Of a DNA stretch of 51,039 nt, positions 8,273 to 16,690 are shown piece by piece; the first letter of the stretch is position 1, and every line of letters begins with the position of its first letter. The position numbers and the translations under genes were made by a program. Where the stretch lies: positions 1-51,039 of the forward strand of contig JAQVQY010000003.1 of the NCBI GenBank assembly GCA_028701335.1, in the 5' to 3' direction. Source of the DNA: Eubacteriales bacterium. Lineage in GTDB: Bacteria; Bacillota; Clostridia; Christensenellales; Aristaeellaceae. The notes below the pieces were generated by a model. That model was not told the origin of the DNA and did no database searches. It was given only the letters and a program-made list of their open reading frames with translations.

Positions 8273-8692
8273 TTAGAGCCGGATGTTCACGTCAAACTCG
8301 TTTTTGCACACGGGGCAGGTGACGCGCATTTGGCCCACCTGCTTTTTGAGCCGCAGGGGGGTTTTGCAGCTGGGGCAGGTGCGGTAGCGGTGGGTGCGGA
8401 AGAACTTCAGGCGGTTTTTGGTGAGGAGGAGTTTCTTTTTGGCCTTATCCCTGAAGGCCAGGTAGCGCTGGTTTTCCGCGGCGCGCTTCGCCCTGTTTTT
8501 GGAAAAGAAGCGGAAGAGGGAATAGGCGATAGCCGCCATCGCCAGGAAATAAAGCAGGCTTGAGCGGACGAAGAGGTTGAGGATGAGCAGGGCCATGGCC
8601 AGGCCAAAGAGCCCCTTGTACATAGGGTCCGGCCCGTAGCGGCCCTGCATGAAGGCCATGAACTTCGCTTTTAATTGGTTTAACAGGTTCAT
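8273..8692 (-). CDS. Membrane protein with C-terminal zinc ribbon
   Basis: This is a 139-residue protein. An amphipathic basic N-terminus is followed by two hydrophobic segments (about 26-42 and 45-62), a strongly basic linker, and a C-terminal zinc ribbon with C106, C109, C126 and C129 (two CPxC knuckles). It probably sits in the membrane with the ribbon in the cytoplasm. No specific function is known to me. It follows the DnaJ-domain gene by 39 bases on the same strand, so it is probably the third gene of the DUF5685-DnaJ unit. Small zinc-ribbon membrane proteins next to DnaJ-like genes recur in Clostridia, in my recollection. Confidence 0.75.
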   Translation of the reverse strand: MNLLNQLKAKFMAFMQGRYGPDPMYKGLFGLAMALLILNLFVRSSLLYFLAMAAIAYSLFRFFSKNRAKRAAENQRYLAFRDKAKKKLLLTKNRLKFFRTHRYRTCPSCKTPLRLKKQVGQMRVTCPVCKNEFDVNIRL

Positions 8693-8731
8693 CTAAATAA
8701 GCTCCTTGCCATAGGCATGAATTGAGGCTGC

Positions 8732-9424
8732 TCAGCACCAACCGCCCCGGCAGAAGAGCTGCGCGCAGCACAGCCCCATGCACAGGGTGTTGACGTTGAA
8801 CGCGGGCACGCCGAAGCCGCGGCTGCGCTGGGTGTAGGATTGGTAGCTGCCGGCGATCTGCTGGCGCGCCTGCTGGTAGGTGATGTTGTTGGGGTCAAGG
8901 CGGATGGCCTCGTCGATGTGGTTGAGCGCGGTCACCCGGTTCCCCAGGCCGTAGCTGGCCAGGGCGCTCAGGTAATACCACTCGGCGCTCCGGTCCTTGA
9001 TTTCACTCAGGGCATAAAGGGCCTCATTATAGCGCATCGCGTTGACATAGTGGCGCACCGGGTCAAACTTATCGTCCCGGTTTTGCTGCCGGGTCTGCTG
9101 CTGGCGCTGCTGCTGATAGGCCCCGCCAAAGAAGTCAAAGGGGTTGAAGCCCCCGTAGGGGCCGCCTGTGCCATAGCCGCCGTAACTGCCCCGCGCCCCG
9201 CCGTAAGGGCTTTGGCCCTGGGGCCTGGAATAGTCCTGGTAACGCGCCCTGCCGGACTTGATCTCCTCATAGGCCACGTTGATCTCGGCCATCTTCTTCT
9301 GCGCCGAGGTGTCCCCGGGGTTTAAGTCCGGGTGGTATTTCTTGGCCAGCTTCCGGTAGGCGTCCTGCACCTGCTGCTCACTGGCGTCCCGGGAGATGCC
9401 CAGCACCTCGTATGGGTCCCTCAT
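8732..9424 (-). CDS. DnaJ-domain protein with Gly/Gln-rich middle and Cys-rich tail
   Basis: This 230-residue protein starts with a J domain (residues 1-65) with the HPD motif at 31-33, which is needed to stimulate Hsp70/DnaK. A Gly/Tyr-rich stretch (about 70-105) and a Gln-rich stretch follow, then a helical region with tetratricopeptide-like character (about 125-200). The C-terminal end contains five Cys within about 20 residues. It lacks the zinc-finger and peptide-binding domains of DnaJ, so it is a class III J protein. The ATG overlaps the stop of the DUF5685 gene, implying coupling. The Cys-rich tail and the DUF5685 partner suggest a dedicated DnaK client or assembly role, which is inference. 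Confidence 0.85.
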   Translation of the reverse strand: MRDPYEVLGISRDASEQQVQDAYRKLAKKYHPDLNPGDTSAQKKMAEINVAYEEIKSGRARYQDYSRPQGQSPYGGARGSYGGYGTGGPYGGFNPFDFFGGAYQQQRQQQTRQQNRDDKFDPVRHYVNAMRYNEALYALSEIKDRSAEWYYLSALASYGLGNRVTALNHIDEAIRLDPNNITYQQARQQIAGSYQSYTQRSRGFGVPAFNVNTLCMGLCCAQLFCRGGWC

Positions 9425-10236
9425 GGCTTCTTGTCTCCTTTGCGTTTGGCCAGATAGCGGGCCCAGACGCCGGAATAGAGGATATTTTCCATTAACTCCT
9501 TGTCCCTGTAAAGCTTAAGCCGTGAAAACGGCTCCACACAGTCGGCCATCAGCACCTGGAGGATGCCCTCATGCCGGGTGGAATCCACGAAAGACATGGG
9601 GTTGTACTTCTCCTGCCGGATGTCCTTTTTCAGGTCCACCACCGCGTCCATCAGGTAGATGAAGCGGCCCAGTTTGTCCCCAAAGGCGTAGAGGTCCGCG
9701 TTGCCCTCCTGGCCCTCAGGCATAAATATCATGCCCAGGATGCTGCCAAAGGCGGCGGCGGGCAGGTCCGGATTGGGCTCGCCGTTTCTCTCAAACGCGC
9801 TCAGCGCCTCCAGCCCCCTGGTGATGGCCTCGCACTGGCGGGGCAGGCGCTTGCACACCGCCTCCACCTGGGCGCTGATGGCCTTCGCCTGGGCCAAAGC
9901 GCCCACGCTGCGGTCATCCGTCCAGTCATCCATTTTCTGGTAATAGGCCAGCACCACGTTCACGTCGGCGGCGTAATCCGTCCAGGCGTTCATGGCGCTC
10001 TCCCGCTTTTTAATGGGGTGCATCGGGCAAAAGAAGGGCTCCACCCGCATATTGTCTTCAGCATCCAGGGCGCTGAGCAGCAGGATCAGAAAGGTCATGT
10101 CGTAGGTGAGGGTCAGCCGGCAGTGGGCGCCGTGGCGCTCCCCCAGGGCGCGGCAAAGCCCGCAGTACACCTGCTGGTAGCGCGCGCGCTGGGCCTCGTC
10201 CAGCTGGTCAACGTTGGCGACTACATAGCCAAACAC
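9421..10236 (-). CDS. DUF5685 family protein
   Basis: This 271-residue protein begins with the family's characteristic MFGYV start and contains a C-x2-C pair (C25, C28), another Cys at 39 and a Cys-Pro-Met-His element at about 70-73, together a possible metal or cluster site. The rest is helical and soluble, and no signal peptide is seen. I place it in DUF5685 by memory of the N-terminal pattern. The family has no assigned activity, though helical proteins of this kind resemble all-alpha prenyl-synthase or squalene-synthase folds in my impression. It is the first gene of a coupled unit with the J-domain protein and the zinc-ribbon membrane protein. Confidence 0.7.
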   Translation of the reverse strand: MFGYVVANVDQLDEAQRARYQQVYCGLCRALGERHGAHCRLTLTYDMTFLILLLSALDAEDNMRVEPFFCPMHPIKKRESAMNAWTDYAADVNVVLAYYQKMDDWTDDRSVGALAQAKAISAQVEAVCKRLPRQCEAITRGLEALSAFERNGEPNPDLPAAAFGSILGMIFMPEGQEGNADLYAFGDKLGRFIYLMDAVVDLKKDIRQEKYNPMSFVDSTRHEGILQVLMADCVEPFSRLKLYRDKELMENILYSGVWARYLAKRKGDKKP

Positions 10237-10283
10237 CTATTTACCTCCCCGCTGGTAAACCTGAGTATACATAAGATGGGCAC

Positions 10284-10323
10284 AAAAAAACGCCCCGGCA
10301 AAGGATACCACAGACGCGGGGCG
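10284..10323 (-). terminator. Rho-independent terminator after the oxidoreductase gene
   Basis: On the minus strand CGCCCCG (10323-10317) pairs with CGGGGCG (10297-10291) and is followed directly by seven T residues. It lies 41 bases beyond the oxidoreductase stop, separating that gene from the DUF5685 unit. Confidence 0.8.
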
Positions 10324-10363
10324 CGCACAAGAACACGGGGGAAATCAGGCTGTGCCTGCCCCC

Positions 10364-11815
10364 TTATTGGAGCGGCTGGGACGGGGGCGGGTCCTTGAAA
10401 TTGTTCAGCGCCCAGGCGGTCAGTTCATTAAGGGAGGGATGGATCACCATGGAGCGCAGGATGGGGGAGAGGCTGCCGGGGTCGTTGAGCTGGCGGGGCC
10501 CCCCGGCGTTCATCAGCCAGGTAAAGGGCTGCGCCAGCGCCGCTGCCTGGTGCCCGATTACATGGGCGCCCATCAGGCGGCCGGATTCATCCGTAATGAT
10601 TTTGGCAAAGCCGCCGTCATCAACCCCGGGCAAATAGCCCATGGCCATGCCGGCCACGATGTCGCTGTAGCGGTTATATGCCACCCGGGGCCTGACGCCG
10701 CAAGCCCTGGCCTCTTCCTCCGTCATGCCTACGCTAGCGCACTGGGGAGAGGTGTAAACGGCCTTGGGCGTGGCGCTGTAGTTGGCCACGCGTTTGCCCG
10801 TGCCAAAGAGGATGTCAACCAGCACCTCCGCCTCATAGTTGGCCTTGTGCCTGAGGGCTTCCACACCGTTCACGTCGCCGATGGCATAGACGTGGGGAAG
10901 GTTGGTGTTCAGCCGGTTGTTGGTAAGCACAAAACCCCGGTGGTCGGTGAGGATGCCGGCGGCGGGGAGGTTGAGCATGTCGGTGTTGGGCACGATGCCT
11001 GGGGCCAGGAAGACCTCCTGGGCCGACAGGGTCATCTGGCCGCCCTGGGACATGTCCTGGAAGGTGACGTGCTTAAGCCCTTTCTCCCTGACCATGGAAA
11101 CGGCGTTGAAATTGGTCTGGACGGTGACGCCCAGCGCCTCCATGCCTTCGCGCAGCGCCTGGCTGATTTCCGGCTCCCACCGGCGCAGGAGTCTGGCCCG
11201 TAAGGCCGTCAGGGTGACCTGGCTGCCAAAGGCGGAGAAGATGTGGGCGAACTCGCAGCCCGTGGCGCCCCCGCCGATGATCAGCAGGCTCTCGTAGGGC
11301 GCCTTGGGGAACTGCCCGCCAAAGATACTCTCGCTGGTCTTAAAGCCCGTCTCATGAAGGCCCCTGATCTCAGGGATCCGGGTGCGGGCGCCGGTGGCGA
11401 TGATGATGGTGTCGGCCGTGATCAGGGCGCTGCCGCCACTGTTTAATTGTATTTTAAGCGTGTTGCCGTCCACAAAGGAGGCTGTGCCCTTGAAGGTGGT
11501 AAGCCCCTTCCGGGCGTCCATTTCCTTTTCCAGGGCGATGTTGGCGTCAATCTGGTCCTGCATGTTACGGGTGATTTTAGCCCAGTCGATCTGGGGCTCA
11601 GGGTAGGTGACGCCACCCACCCCGCCCCGCCGCGCCTCCCGGATGAGGTCTGCCGGGTACACCAGCATCTTGGAGGGGATGCAGCCGCGGTTTAAGCAGG
11701 TGCCGCCCCAGGCGCCCTTCTCAACAACAGCGCAGCTGAGGCCCTTTTCCAGCGCTGCTTCCGATATAATCAGCCCGCTGCCGGCCCCAAGAACCGCCAC
11801 ATCAAAGTGCTGCAT
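10364..11815 (-). CDS. FAD/NAD(P)-dependent disulfide oxidoreductase (class I)
   Basis: This 483-residue flavoprotein belongs to the dihydrolipoamide dehydrogenase/glutathione reductase/mercuric reductase superfamily. Visible elements are the FAD motif GAGSG at 10-14, the redox-active disulfide in GTCLNRGCIPSK (C40, C45), an NAD(P) motif GGGATGCEFA near 181-190, an AIGDVNG motif near 320, and a C-terminal dimerisation domain ending with HPSLNEL in place of the usual HPT-x-x-E. ATG 11815 is preceded by AAAGGAG. An upstream in-frame extension to 11986 has no such site and overlaps a terminator. No lipoyl-domain or pyruvate-dehydrogenase genes are nearby, so it may reduce a small thiol or act as a mycothione- or mercuric-reductase-like enzyme. 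It appears monocistronic. Confidence 0.9.
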   Translation of the reverse strand: MQHFDVAVLGAGSGLIISEAALEKGLSCAVVEKGAWGGTCLNRGCIPSKMLVYPADLIREARRGGVGGVTYPEPQIDWAKITRNMQDQIDANIALEKEMDARKGLTTFKGTASFVDGNTLKIQLNSGGSALITADTIIIATGARTRIPEIRGLHETGFKTSESIFGGQFPKAPYESLLIIGGGATGCEFAHIFSAFGSQVTLTALRARLLRRWEPEISQALREGMEALGVTVQTNFNAVSMVREKGLKHVTFQDMSQGGQMTLSAQEVFLAPGIVPNTDMLNLPAAGILTDHRGFVLTNNRLNTNLPHVYAIGDVNGVEALRHKANYEAEVLVDILFGTGKRVANYSATPKAVYTSPQCASVGMTEEEARACGVRPRVAYNRYSDIVAGMAMGYLPGVDDGGFAKIITDESGRLMGAHVIGHQAAALAQPFTWLMNAGGPRQLNDPGSLSPILRSMVIHPSLNELTAWALNNFKDPPPSQPLQ

Positions 11816-11931
11816 CCACGCCTTCTCCTTTACCCGCGACAAGTTCCATTCCGGCTTGTATCTTACCAAAGGTATACAGGGAAAGCAAGTAAGCCGGTCG
11901 GCTGGCGGTGTACCGGCCCTTTTTGGATGCC

Positions 11932-11964
11932 AAAAAACACGGCCGGTTTTGGGCGCGGCCGTGT
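11932..11964 (-). terminator. Rho-independent terminator of the Rbs-like sugar operon
   Basis: On the minus strand a stem ACACGGCCG pairs with CGGCCGTGT across a ten-base loop and is followed by six T residues. It begins 22 bases after the stop codon of the Gfo/Idh/MocA gene. Confidence 0.85.
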
Positions 11965-11986
11965 CTGCAAGGCAGGCTAATGCCAA

Positions 11987-13159
11987 TCAGCCGGTGATCT
12001 CGTCGATCCTGACCTTCCTGCCTTCAAAGCTGGATTTCTTCGCGGCTTCCAGGACACGGATAATTTTGGCGCCGTCCTCAAAGTCCGGGTGGAGGGGCTC
12101 GCCTGAATCAATGGCGCTGAGGAAGTCGTAGAACGCGTTGGTGAAGCTGTGCTCATAGCCGATCGGGTGGCCTGAGGGCCACCAGGCCTTTACATAGGGG
12201 TGGGTGCCTTCAGTGACCAGGATAGTTCTGAAGCCCTGCTCCCCGGCGGGGTCGGTGAAGTCCAGGTACTGCAGCTCGTTCATGCGCTCAAAGTTGAACT
12301 TGAGCGCGCCCTTCTCGCCGTAGATCTCAAAGTCATTGTGGTTCTTGCGGCCGGAGGCGAAGCGGGAGACGTCGATGGAGCCCAGGATGCCGTTCCCGAA
12401 TTCAAAGGTCATGAAGAAGGCGTCATCCACCGTCACCGGCTCGCGCCTGGCGGCGCTGTCCACCTCGCCCTTGGAGAAGGTGGCGGAGGTAGCGCCGGGC
12501 AGGGGGCGGTGGGTGATGAAGGTCTTGCCCATGGCCATAACACTCTCAGGCTCGCCGATGATGAAGCGGGCCAAGTCCACCGCGTGGCTGCCCAGGTCAT
12601 AGAGCACGCCGCCGCCGGCGGTTTCGGCCTTCAGGTGCCAGGTGAGCGGGAAGTCCGGGTCCATGATCCAGTCCTGAAGGTAGGCGCCGCGCCAGTGGTA
12701 GATCTTCCCCAGGCGGCCCTCGTCCACCAGCTGTTTGGCGTATGCTACCGCCGGGACGCGGCGGTAATTGTGGTTGAGGTAGTTGACCACGCCCGCTTCC
12801 TTGGCGGCCTTGGCCATTTTGAGGCACTGGGCGTAATTCAGCCCCAGGGGCTTTTCGCACACCACGTGCTTGCCGGCTTTGGCGGCGGCAATCGCGATGT
12901 CCATGTGCAGCCACGGCGGCGTTCCGATGTCAACGATGTCGATATCGTCCCGGTCCACCACCTCGCGCCAGTCATAGCTGACAGACTCGTATCCCCAGTT
13001 GGCGGCAAAGTCCTCCTGGGGGGTCCTGGAGCCCACGATGGCCTTTAGCTTAACTTTGTAGGGCGCGTCAAAAAAGTGGTTGACCTGCAGCCAGGCGTTG
13101 GAATGCGCCTTGCCCATAAACCCGCCGCCGATCATGGCGACATTGAGTGTTTTCTTCAT
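11987..13159 (-). CDS. Gfo/Idh/MocA family sugar dehydrogenase
   Basis: This 390-residue NAD(P)-dependent oxidoreductase has an N-terminal Rossmann fold with IGGGFMGKAH and the family's EKP motif (VCEKPLGLN, about residue 95). The larger C-terminal alpha/beta domain begins near HNYRRVPA. Such enzymes oxidise a ring hydroxyl of a sugar or cyclitol. Start ATG 13159 follows AAAGGAGG, which overlaps the upstream stop codon; the longer in-frame start at 13252 is embedded in the upstream gene. It is the last gene of the unit: binding protein, ATPase, permease, TIM-barrel isomerase, this dehydrogenase. The pairing with a TIM-barrel isomerase is reminiscent of inositol or 3-keto-glycoside pathways. 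The substrate is unknown. Confidence 0.9.
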   Translation of the reverse strand: MKKTLNVAMIGGGFMGKAHSNAWLQVNHFFDAPYKVKLKAIVGSRTPQEDFAANWGYESVSYDWREVVDRDDIDIVDIGTPPWLHMDIAIAAAKAGKHVVCEKPLGLNYAQCLKMAKAAKEAGVVNYLNHNYRRVPAVAYAKQLVDEGRLGKIYHWRGAYLQDWIMDPDFPLTWHLKAETAGGGVLYDLGSHAVDLARFIIGEPESVMAMGKTFITHRPLPGATSATFSKGEVDSAARREPVTVDDAFFMTFEFGNGILGSIDVSRFASGRKNHNDFEIYGEKGALKFNFERMNELQYLDFTDPAGEQGFRTILVTEGTHPYVKAWWPSGHPIGYEHSFTNAFYDFLSAIDSGEPLHPDFEDGAKIIRVLEAAKKSSFEGRKVRIDEITG

Positions 13160-13176
13160 GATTCTCTCCTCCTCCT

Positions 13177-14037
13177 TTAGTTGAACGCGTTGCCGATCCT
13201 GCGCAGGTTCTTCACACTGATGGCAATGGCCTCCAGCTCCATGTTGAGCCATTCGGGCGCCGGCGCGTCGATCTCAACGGCCAGGAAGCCCTGGTAGCCG
13301 GCCTTGTGAAGGATCTCCGCCAGCTTCATGTTGTCAATCAGGCCAAAGCCCACCGGCACGCCGCAGAAGAAGAACCAGTCATTGGGCCTGGCGGTGGGGT
13401 GCATCTTCAGGTCCTTGATATGGGTGGAGAACACATGGGGCGCCAGTTTCTCCATGCCGGCGATTGGGTCGTCCAGGAGCCTTAAGAAGTTGCCGGTGTC
13501 AAAGTTGATGCCGAAGTTTTTGGAACCGACCCGCTCCACCATCTCCAGCATTTCATCAGCCGTGTAATCGATGTGGTTCTCCGCCGCCAGCTTCACACCG
13601 TAGTCTTCCGCGATTTTGGCCGCTTCCTGGTACATGGGCACCAGGCGCTCCATATGCTCCCGGTGGTTCTCATGCCGCCAGTCAAAGGCGGAGCCGGTGA
13701 TGCGCATCACATCGGTGCCCAGCAGGCGGGTCTTGGGGATGAGGTCCTTCATCTCTTTAAAGGCCTCAGGGCTCAGCCCGCGCTCAAGCCCGTTGGGGTG
13801 GCCCCAGGCGAACACCGAGTCCAGCCGGTAATCCTTAAGTTTCGCGCCCAGGTCCTTCAGGTACGCGTCCTCAAAACTGGGCAGGAAGCAGGTCTCCAGG
13901 GAAACCCCGTCCACATCCAGCCCCTTGGCAAAATCAATGAACTCATCCACCGTCCAGATGCGCTCCGGCGGGTCCTGGAAGGGGTAGACCTCCCCAAACA
14001 GGCGATGGAAGCAATAGCTGTCGATTCCGATTTTCAT
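13177..14037 (-). CDS. Sugar phosphate isomerase/epimerase (TIM barrel)
   Basis: This 286-residue protein has the AP-endonuclease-2/xylose-isomerase-like TIM-barrel fold. The visible putative metal-site residues are E in AAENHID (about 160), D in INFDTGNF, H in FSTHIKD and E in AVEID near the end. Family members isomerise or epimerise sugars and keto-cyclitols, and some are dehydratases such as IolE. It lies directly upstream of the Gfo/Idh dehydrogenase and downstream of the permease. The AAAGGAGG before the next gene lies at its stop codon, suggesting coupled translation. Function within the pathway is inferred from neighbours only. Confidence 0.85.
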   Translation of the reverse strand: MKIGIDSYCFHRLFGEVYPFQDPPERIWTVDEFIDFAKGLDVDGVSLETCFLPSFEDAYLKDLGAKLKDYRLDSVFAWGHPNGLERGLSPEAFKEMKDLIPKTRLLGTDVMRITGSAFDWRHENHREHMERLVPMYQEAAKIAEDYGVKLAAENHIDYTADEMLEMVERVGSKNFGINFDTGNFLRLLDDPIAGMEKLAPHVFSTHIKDLKMHPTARPNDWFFFCGVPVGFGLIDNMKLAEILHKAGYQGFLAVEIDAPAPEWLNMELEAIAISVKNLRRIGNAFN

Positions 14038-14104
14038 GGTTGTTGTCCTCCTGTCTTTCCAAAATATTATTGGGGGGTGAAAGGCAGCGCGCGCCGGCAG
14101 GCGG

Positions 14105-15073
14105 TCAGCGCTCCCTGGATTTCCTCTGCAAAAGCACGGCGATGATGATAATGGCGCCCTTAAAGGCGTTGACCAGCCGGGTGTTCACACCCACCAGGGT
14201 TAAGATGTTGTTGATGAGGCCGAAGATAAAGGCGCCGAACATGGTGTTGGTGAGCTTGCCCTTGCCGCCCTCCATGGCCACCCCGCCGATGACGGACATG
14301 GCGATGGCGTTTAACTCATAGCCGGTGCCCGAGGAAGTGGAGTTGATGGAGCCCATCCGGGAGCTTTCCGCCACGGCGGCCACCGCGATGGCGGCGCCCA
14401 GCAAAAGGAAAGCGTATATCTTGATCCTGTCCGTCTTGATCCCCGAGAGGCGGGTGGCCTTTTCGTTGGAGCCCACCGCGTAGATATGCCGCCCCAGCAC
14501 CGTGTATTTGGAGATGAAGAAGAAGATAGCAGCCATCACAAAGAAGTAGACGATCTGAAGCGGCAGCCAGCCAAAGAGATTGTAGCTGGAGATCAGGGCG
14601 TAGCTTTTGTTCTGGGTGGTGATGCCGCCGCCGTTTAACGTGTAGATGAGGATGGAGCGGTAGATGTACTGAAGCCCCAGGGTCACGATAAAGGACGGCA
14701 CGCGCCCCTTGGTGACGATCAGGCCCGTTATCAGGGAGAGCGTACAACTGAATGCGAATGCGGTGATAACGCCCAGCAGGGCGGACCCCGAGCGGTTAAC
14801 CACATCCAGGGTCAATGAGGCCACCAGCACCATCTGCGCGCCCACGGACAGGTCGATGTTGCCGGAGATGATGACCAGCGACATGCCAAAGGCGATGATG
14901 CCCACCACCGAGTTATTGCGGATGATGTTGATAAAGTTGGAAAGCGACAGAAACGTGGTGCCCTGGAGGATCGTGGCGATGACGATCATCAGCACCGTGA
15001 TGAGCATGATGCTGTATTGGTCCAGGAACTTCTTCAGGGTCATCCGTTTCGCGCTTAGCTGTGTGGATTGCAT
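14105..15073 (-). CDS. Sugar ABC transporter permease (RbsC type)
   Basis: This 322-residue integral membrane protein has about eight to ten hydrophobic segments. It carries the family signature around residue 70, where GNIDLSVG corresponds to the common G-x-IDLSVG element, and a late SVIGGVAMEGGKG element typical of BPD_transp_2 permeases. It should form the homodimeric channel of a CUT2-type importer with the ATPase and binding protein immediately upstream. Its start at 15073 overlaps the end of the ATPase gene by 19 bases. The substrate is probably a monosaccharide or small polyol, judging from the family and from the following isomerase and dehydrogenase. Confidence 0.92.
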   Translation of the reverse strand: MQSTQLSAKRMTLKKFLDQYSIMLITVLMIVIATILQGTTFLSLSNFINIIRNNSVVGIIAFGMSLVIISGNIDLSVGAQMVLVASLTLDVVNRSGSALLGVITAFAFSCTLSLITGLIVTKGRVPSFIVTLGLQYIYRSILIYTLNGGGITTQNKSYALISSYNLFGWLPLQIVYFFVMAAIFFFISKYTVLGRHIYAVGSNEKATRLSGIKTDRIKIYAFLLLGAAIAVAAVAESSRMGSINSTSSGTGYELNAIAMSVIGGVAMEGGKGKLTNTMFGAFIFGLINNILTLVGVNTRLVNAFKGAIIIIAVLLQRKSRER

Positions 15074-16611
15074 ACGGCCGTACTCCTATCGTTTTTTCCG
15101 AGTTCTCCGCCGGTGGACAGGATCATGATGTTTTCTTCCGTGAGCTCATCCCGGTCCAGCTCCCCGCGCACGCTGCCGTGGTACATCACCAGGGCGCGGT
15201 CGCAGATCTTGATGATTTCCTTGGCCTCGCCGCTGGTGATGACGATGCCCACGCCCTGCTCGGCCAGCTTCATGATCTGCGCGTATATCTCGTTCTTCGC
15301 GCCCACGTCAACGCCCTGTGTGGGGTTTGACAGAAGCAGCACGCTGGGGCTCATGCTCAGCCATTTGGACAGGACCACCTTCTGCTGGTTGCCGCCCGAA
15401 AGGCTGGTGACGGCATTGTCAAAATCAGTGAATTTGATGGAAAAATCCTGCCTCGCCCTGTCCGCCATGCCGTGCTCCCGTTTGCCGGAGAGGACATGGC
15501 CTGTGGTACAGCAATCCTCCAGGGAAACAATGGTGATGTTGCTCTGGATGGACAGGTCCTTGATGATGGCGTTTTCCTTGCGGTTGGAGGGAAGGAAGCC
15601 AAGGCCCGCGCCTTTGCCCTGGGCTGGGTGCCTGGGCTGGCAGGGGCGGCCGTTTAATATAATGCTGCCCTCATCAATGGGGAGGTCTCCAAAGAGGCCG
15701 CGGACCAGGTGCTCCTTGCCGTCGCCCAAAAGGCCGGTGATGCCCAGCACTTCGCCCTTCCTCAGGAAAAAGCTGACATCCCGGACATGGTTGTTGATTT
15801 GGATCCCGCTGGCCTCAAGCACCGTTTCGCCCAATTCCCGCGGGACATAGACTTCAACGGACAGGACGTCCTGTCCCACCATCATGCGGGCGATATCCGC
15901 CTGGTCCACCTGCGCGCCGTCCTCCGGGCGCAGGGGGCCTTCGGCTACCTTCTCGCCGTTCCTCAGCACCGTGTAATGGTCGCAGAACTGGACAACCTCG
16001 CCCAGCTTGTGGGAAATAAATATGATGGATACACCATGGCGCCGGGCCAGGTTGGTCATCAGGCGAAAAACCTGGTCGATCTCGTTCTGGCTAAGCGAGG
16101 TGGTCGGCTCATCCATGATGATAATTTTCGCGTTGAGCAGCAGTGACCGCGCGATCTCCACGATCTGCTTGGTGGAGGTTTCAAGGCTGCCCACCAGCGC
16201 CTTGGGGTCCACATCCACCTGCATCCGGGAGAAGACCTGCTCCGCTTCCCGGCACATGGCTTTCACGTCCACCGTGCCGATCCTGGCGCGCAGTTCACGG
16301 CCCAAAAAAAGGTTTTCGTACACGGTCAGGTCGTTGACGACATTGAGCTCCTGGTGGATGAAGGCAACGCCCTTTTCCTGCATGATACCGGGGGATAAGT
16401 GGCTTAACGGCTCGCCTAGCACTTCCACCTCGCCGCTGTCCATCTGCACCACGCCGCCCAAAATGTTCATGAGCGTGGTTTTTCCGGCGCCGTTTTCTCC
16501 GACCAGGGCGTGAACCTCCCCGGGACGGACAGCGAAGTCCACTTCCTTGAGGACCGGGACACCGCCGTACGTCTTGACAATGTTGCTCATCCTGAGCGCG
16601 TATTCAGCCAT
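15055..16611 (-). CDS. Sugar ABC transporter ATP-binding protein (RbsA/MglA type)
   Basis: This 518-residue protein has two fused nucleotide-binding domains. The first has a canonical Walker A (GENGAGKTT) at about 37-45 and a Walker B/E motif (IIMDEPTTS), but a degenerate ABC signature (LETSTKQ). The second has a degenerate Walker A (GLLGDGKEHL, without the Lys-Ser/Thr core) and an intact signature (LSGGNQQ). This asymmetry is normal for the CUT2 family, where one of the two sites is weakened. It is encoded between the binding protein and the permease, with which it overlaps. A stem-loop lies just upstream of it, after the binding-protein gene. Confidence 0.93.
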   Translation of the reverse strand: MAEYALRMSNIVKTYGGVPVLKEVDFAVRPGEVHALVGENGAGKTTLMNILGGVVQMDSGEVEVLGEPLSHLSPGIMQEKGVAFIHQELNVVNDLTVYENLFLGRELRARIGTVDVKAMCREAEQVFSRMQVDVDPKALVGSLETSTKQIVEIARSLLLNAKIIIMDEPTTSLSQNEIDQVFRLMTNLARRHGVSIIFISHKLGEVVQFCDHYTVLRNGEKVAEGPLRPEDGAQVDQADIARMMVGQDVLSVEVYVPRELGETVLEASGIQINNHVRDVSFFLRKGEVLGITGLLGDGKEHLVRGLFGDLPIDEGSIILNGRPCQPRHPAQGKGAGLGFLPSNRKENAIIKDLSIQSNITIVSLEDCCTTGHVLSGKREHGMADRARQDFSIKFTDFDNAVTSLSGGNQQKVVLSKWLSMSPSVLLLSNPTQGVDVGAKNEIYAQIMKLAEQGVGIVITSGEAKEIIKICDRALVMYHGSVRGELDRDELTEENIMILSTGGELGKNDRSTAVCNPHS

Positions 16612-16642
16612 ATTGGGTTTAGCCTCCGGCAGTTTTTAAATT

Positions 16643-16672
16643 TGAGAGGAGGAGACCCTTCCTCCTCTCAAA
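16643..16672 (-). terminator. Intercistronic hairpin after the RbsB-like gene
   Basis: Between the binding-protein and ATPase genes, the 13-base arms at 16643-16655 and 16660-16672 pair around a four-base loop (stem GAGAGGAGG with CCTCCTCTC at its core). Only short T-rich sequence follows on the minus strand. It is probably a 3'-end stabiliser or partial terminator that lets the binding protein be made in excess; that role is an inference from similar operons. Confidence 0.6.
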
Positions 16673-16690
16673 AGGTTTGGGTGTTGGCTA

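Noticed and set aside
11893..11925. Possible plus-strand terminator (GCCGGT pairing with ACCGGC, then T run)
   Set aside because: Nothing is transcribed rightward toward it, and the nearby minus-strand hairpin explains the inverted-repeat DNA better.
13177..14037. C-glycoside deglycosylation (DgpB/C-like) function for the TIM-barrel gene and its Gfo/Idh neighbour
   Set aside because: The small beta partner protein expected for that complex was not found near it, so this remains only a loose analogy.
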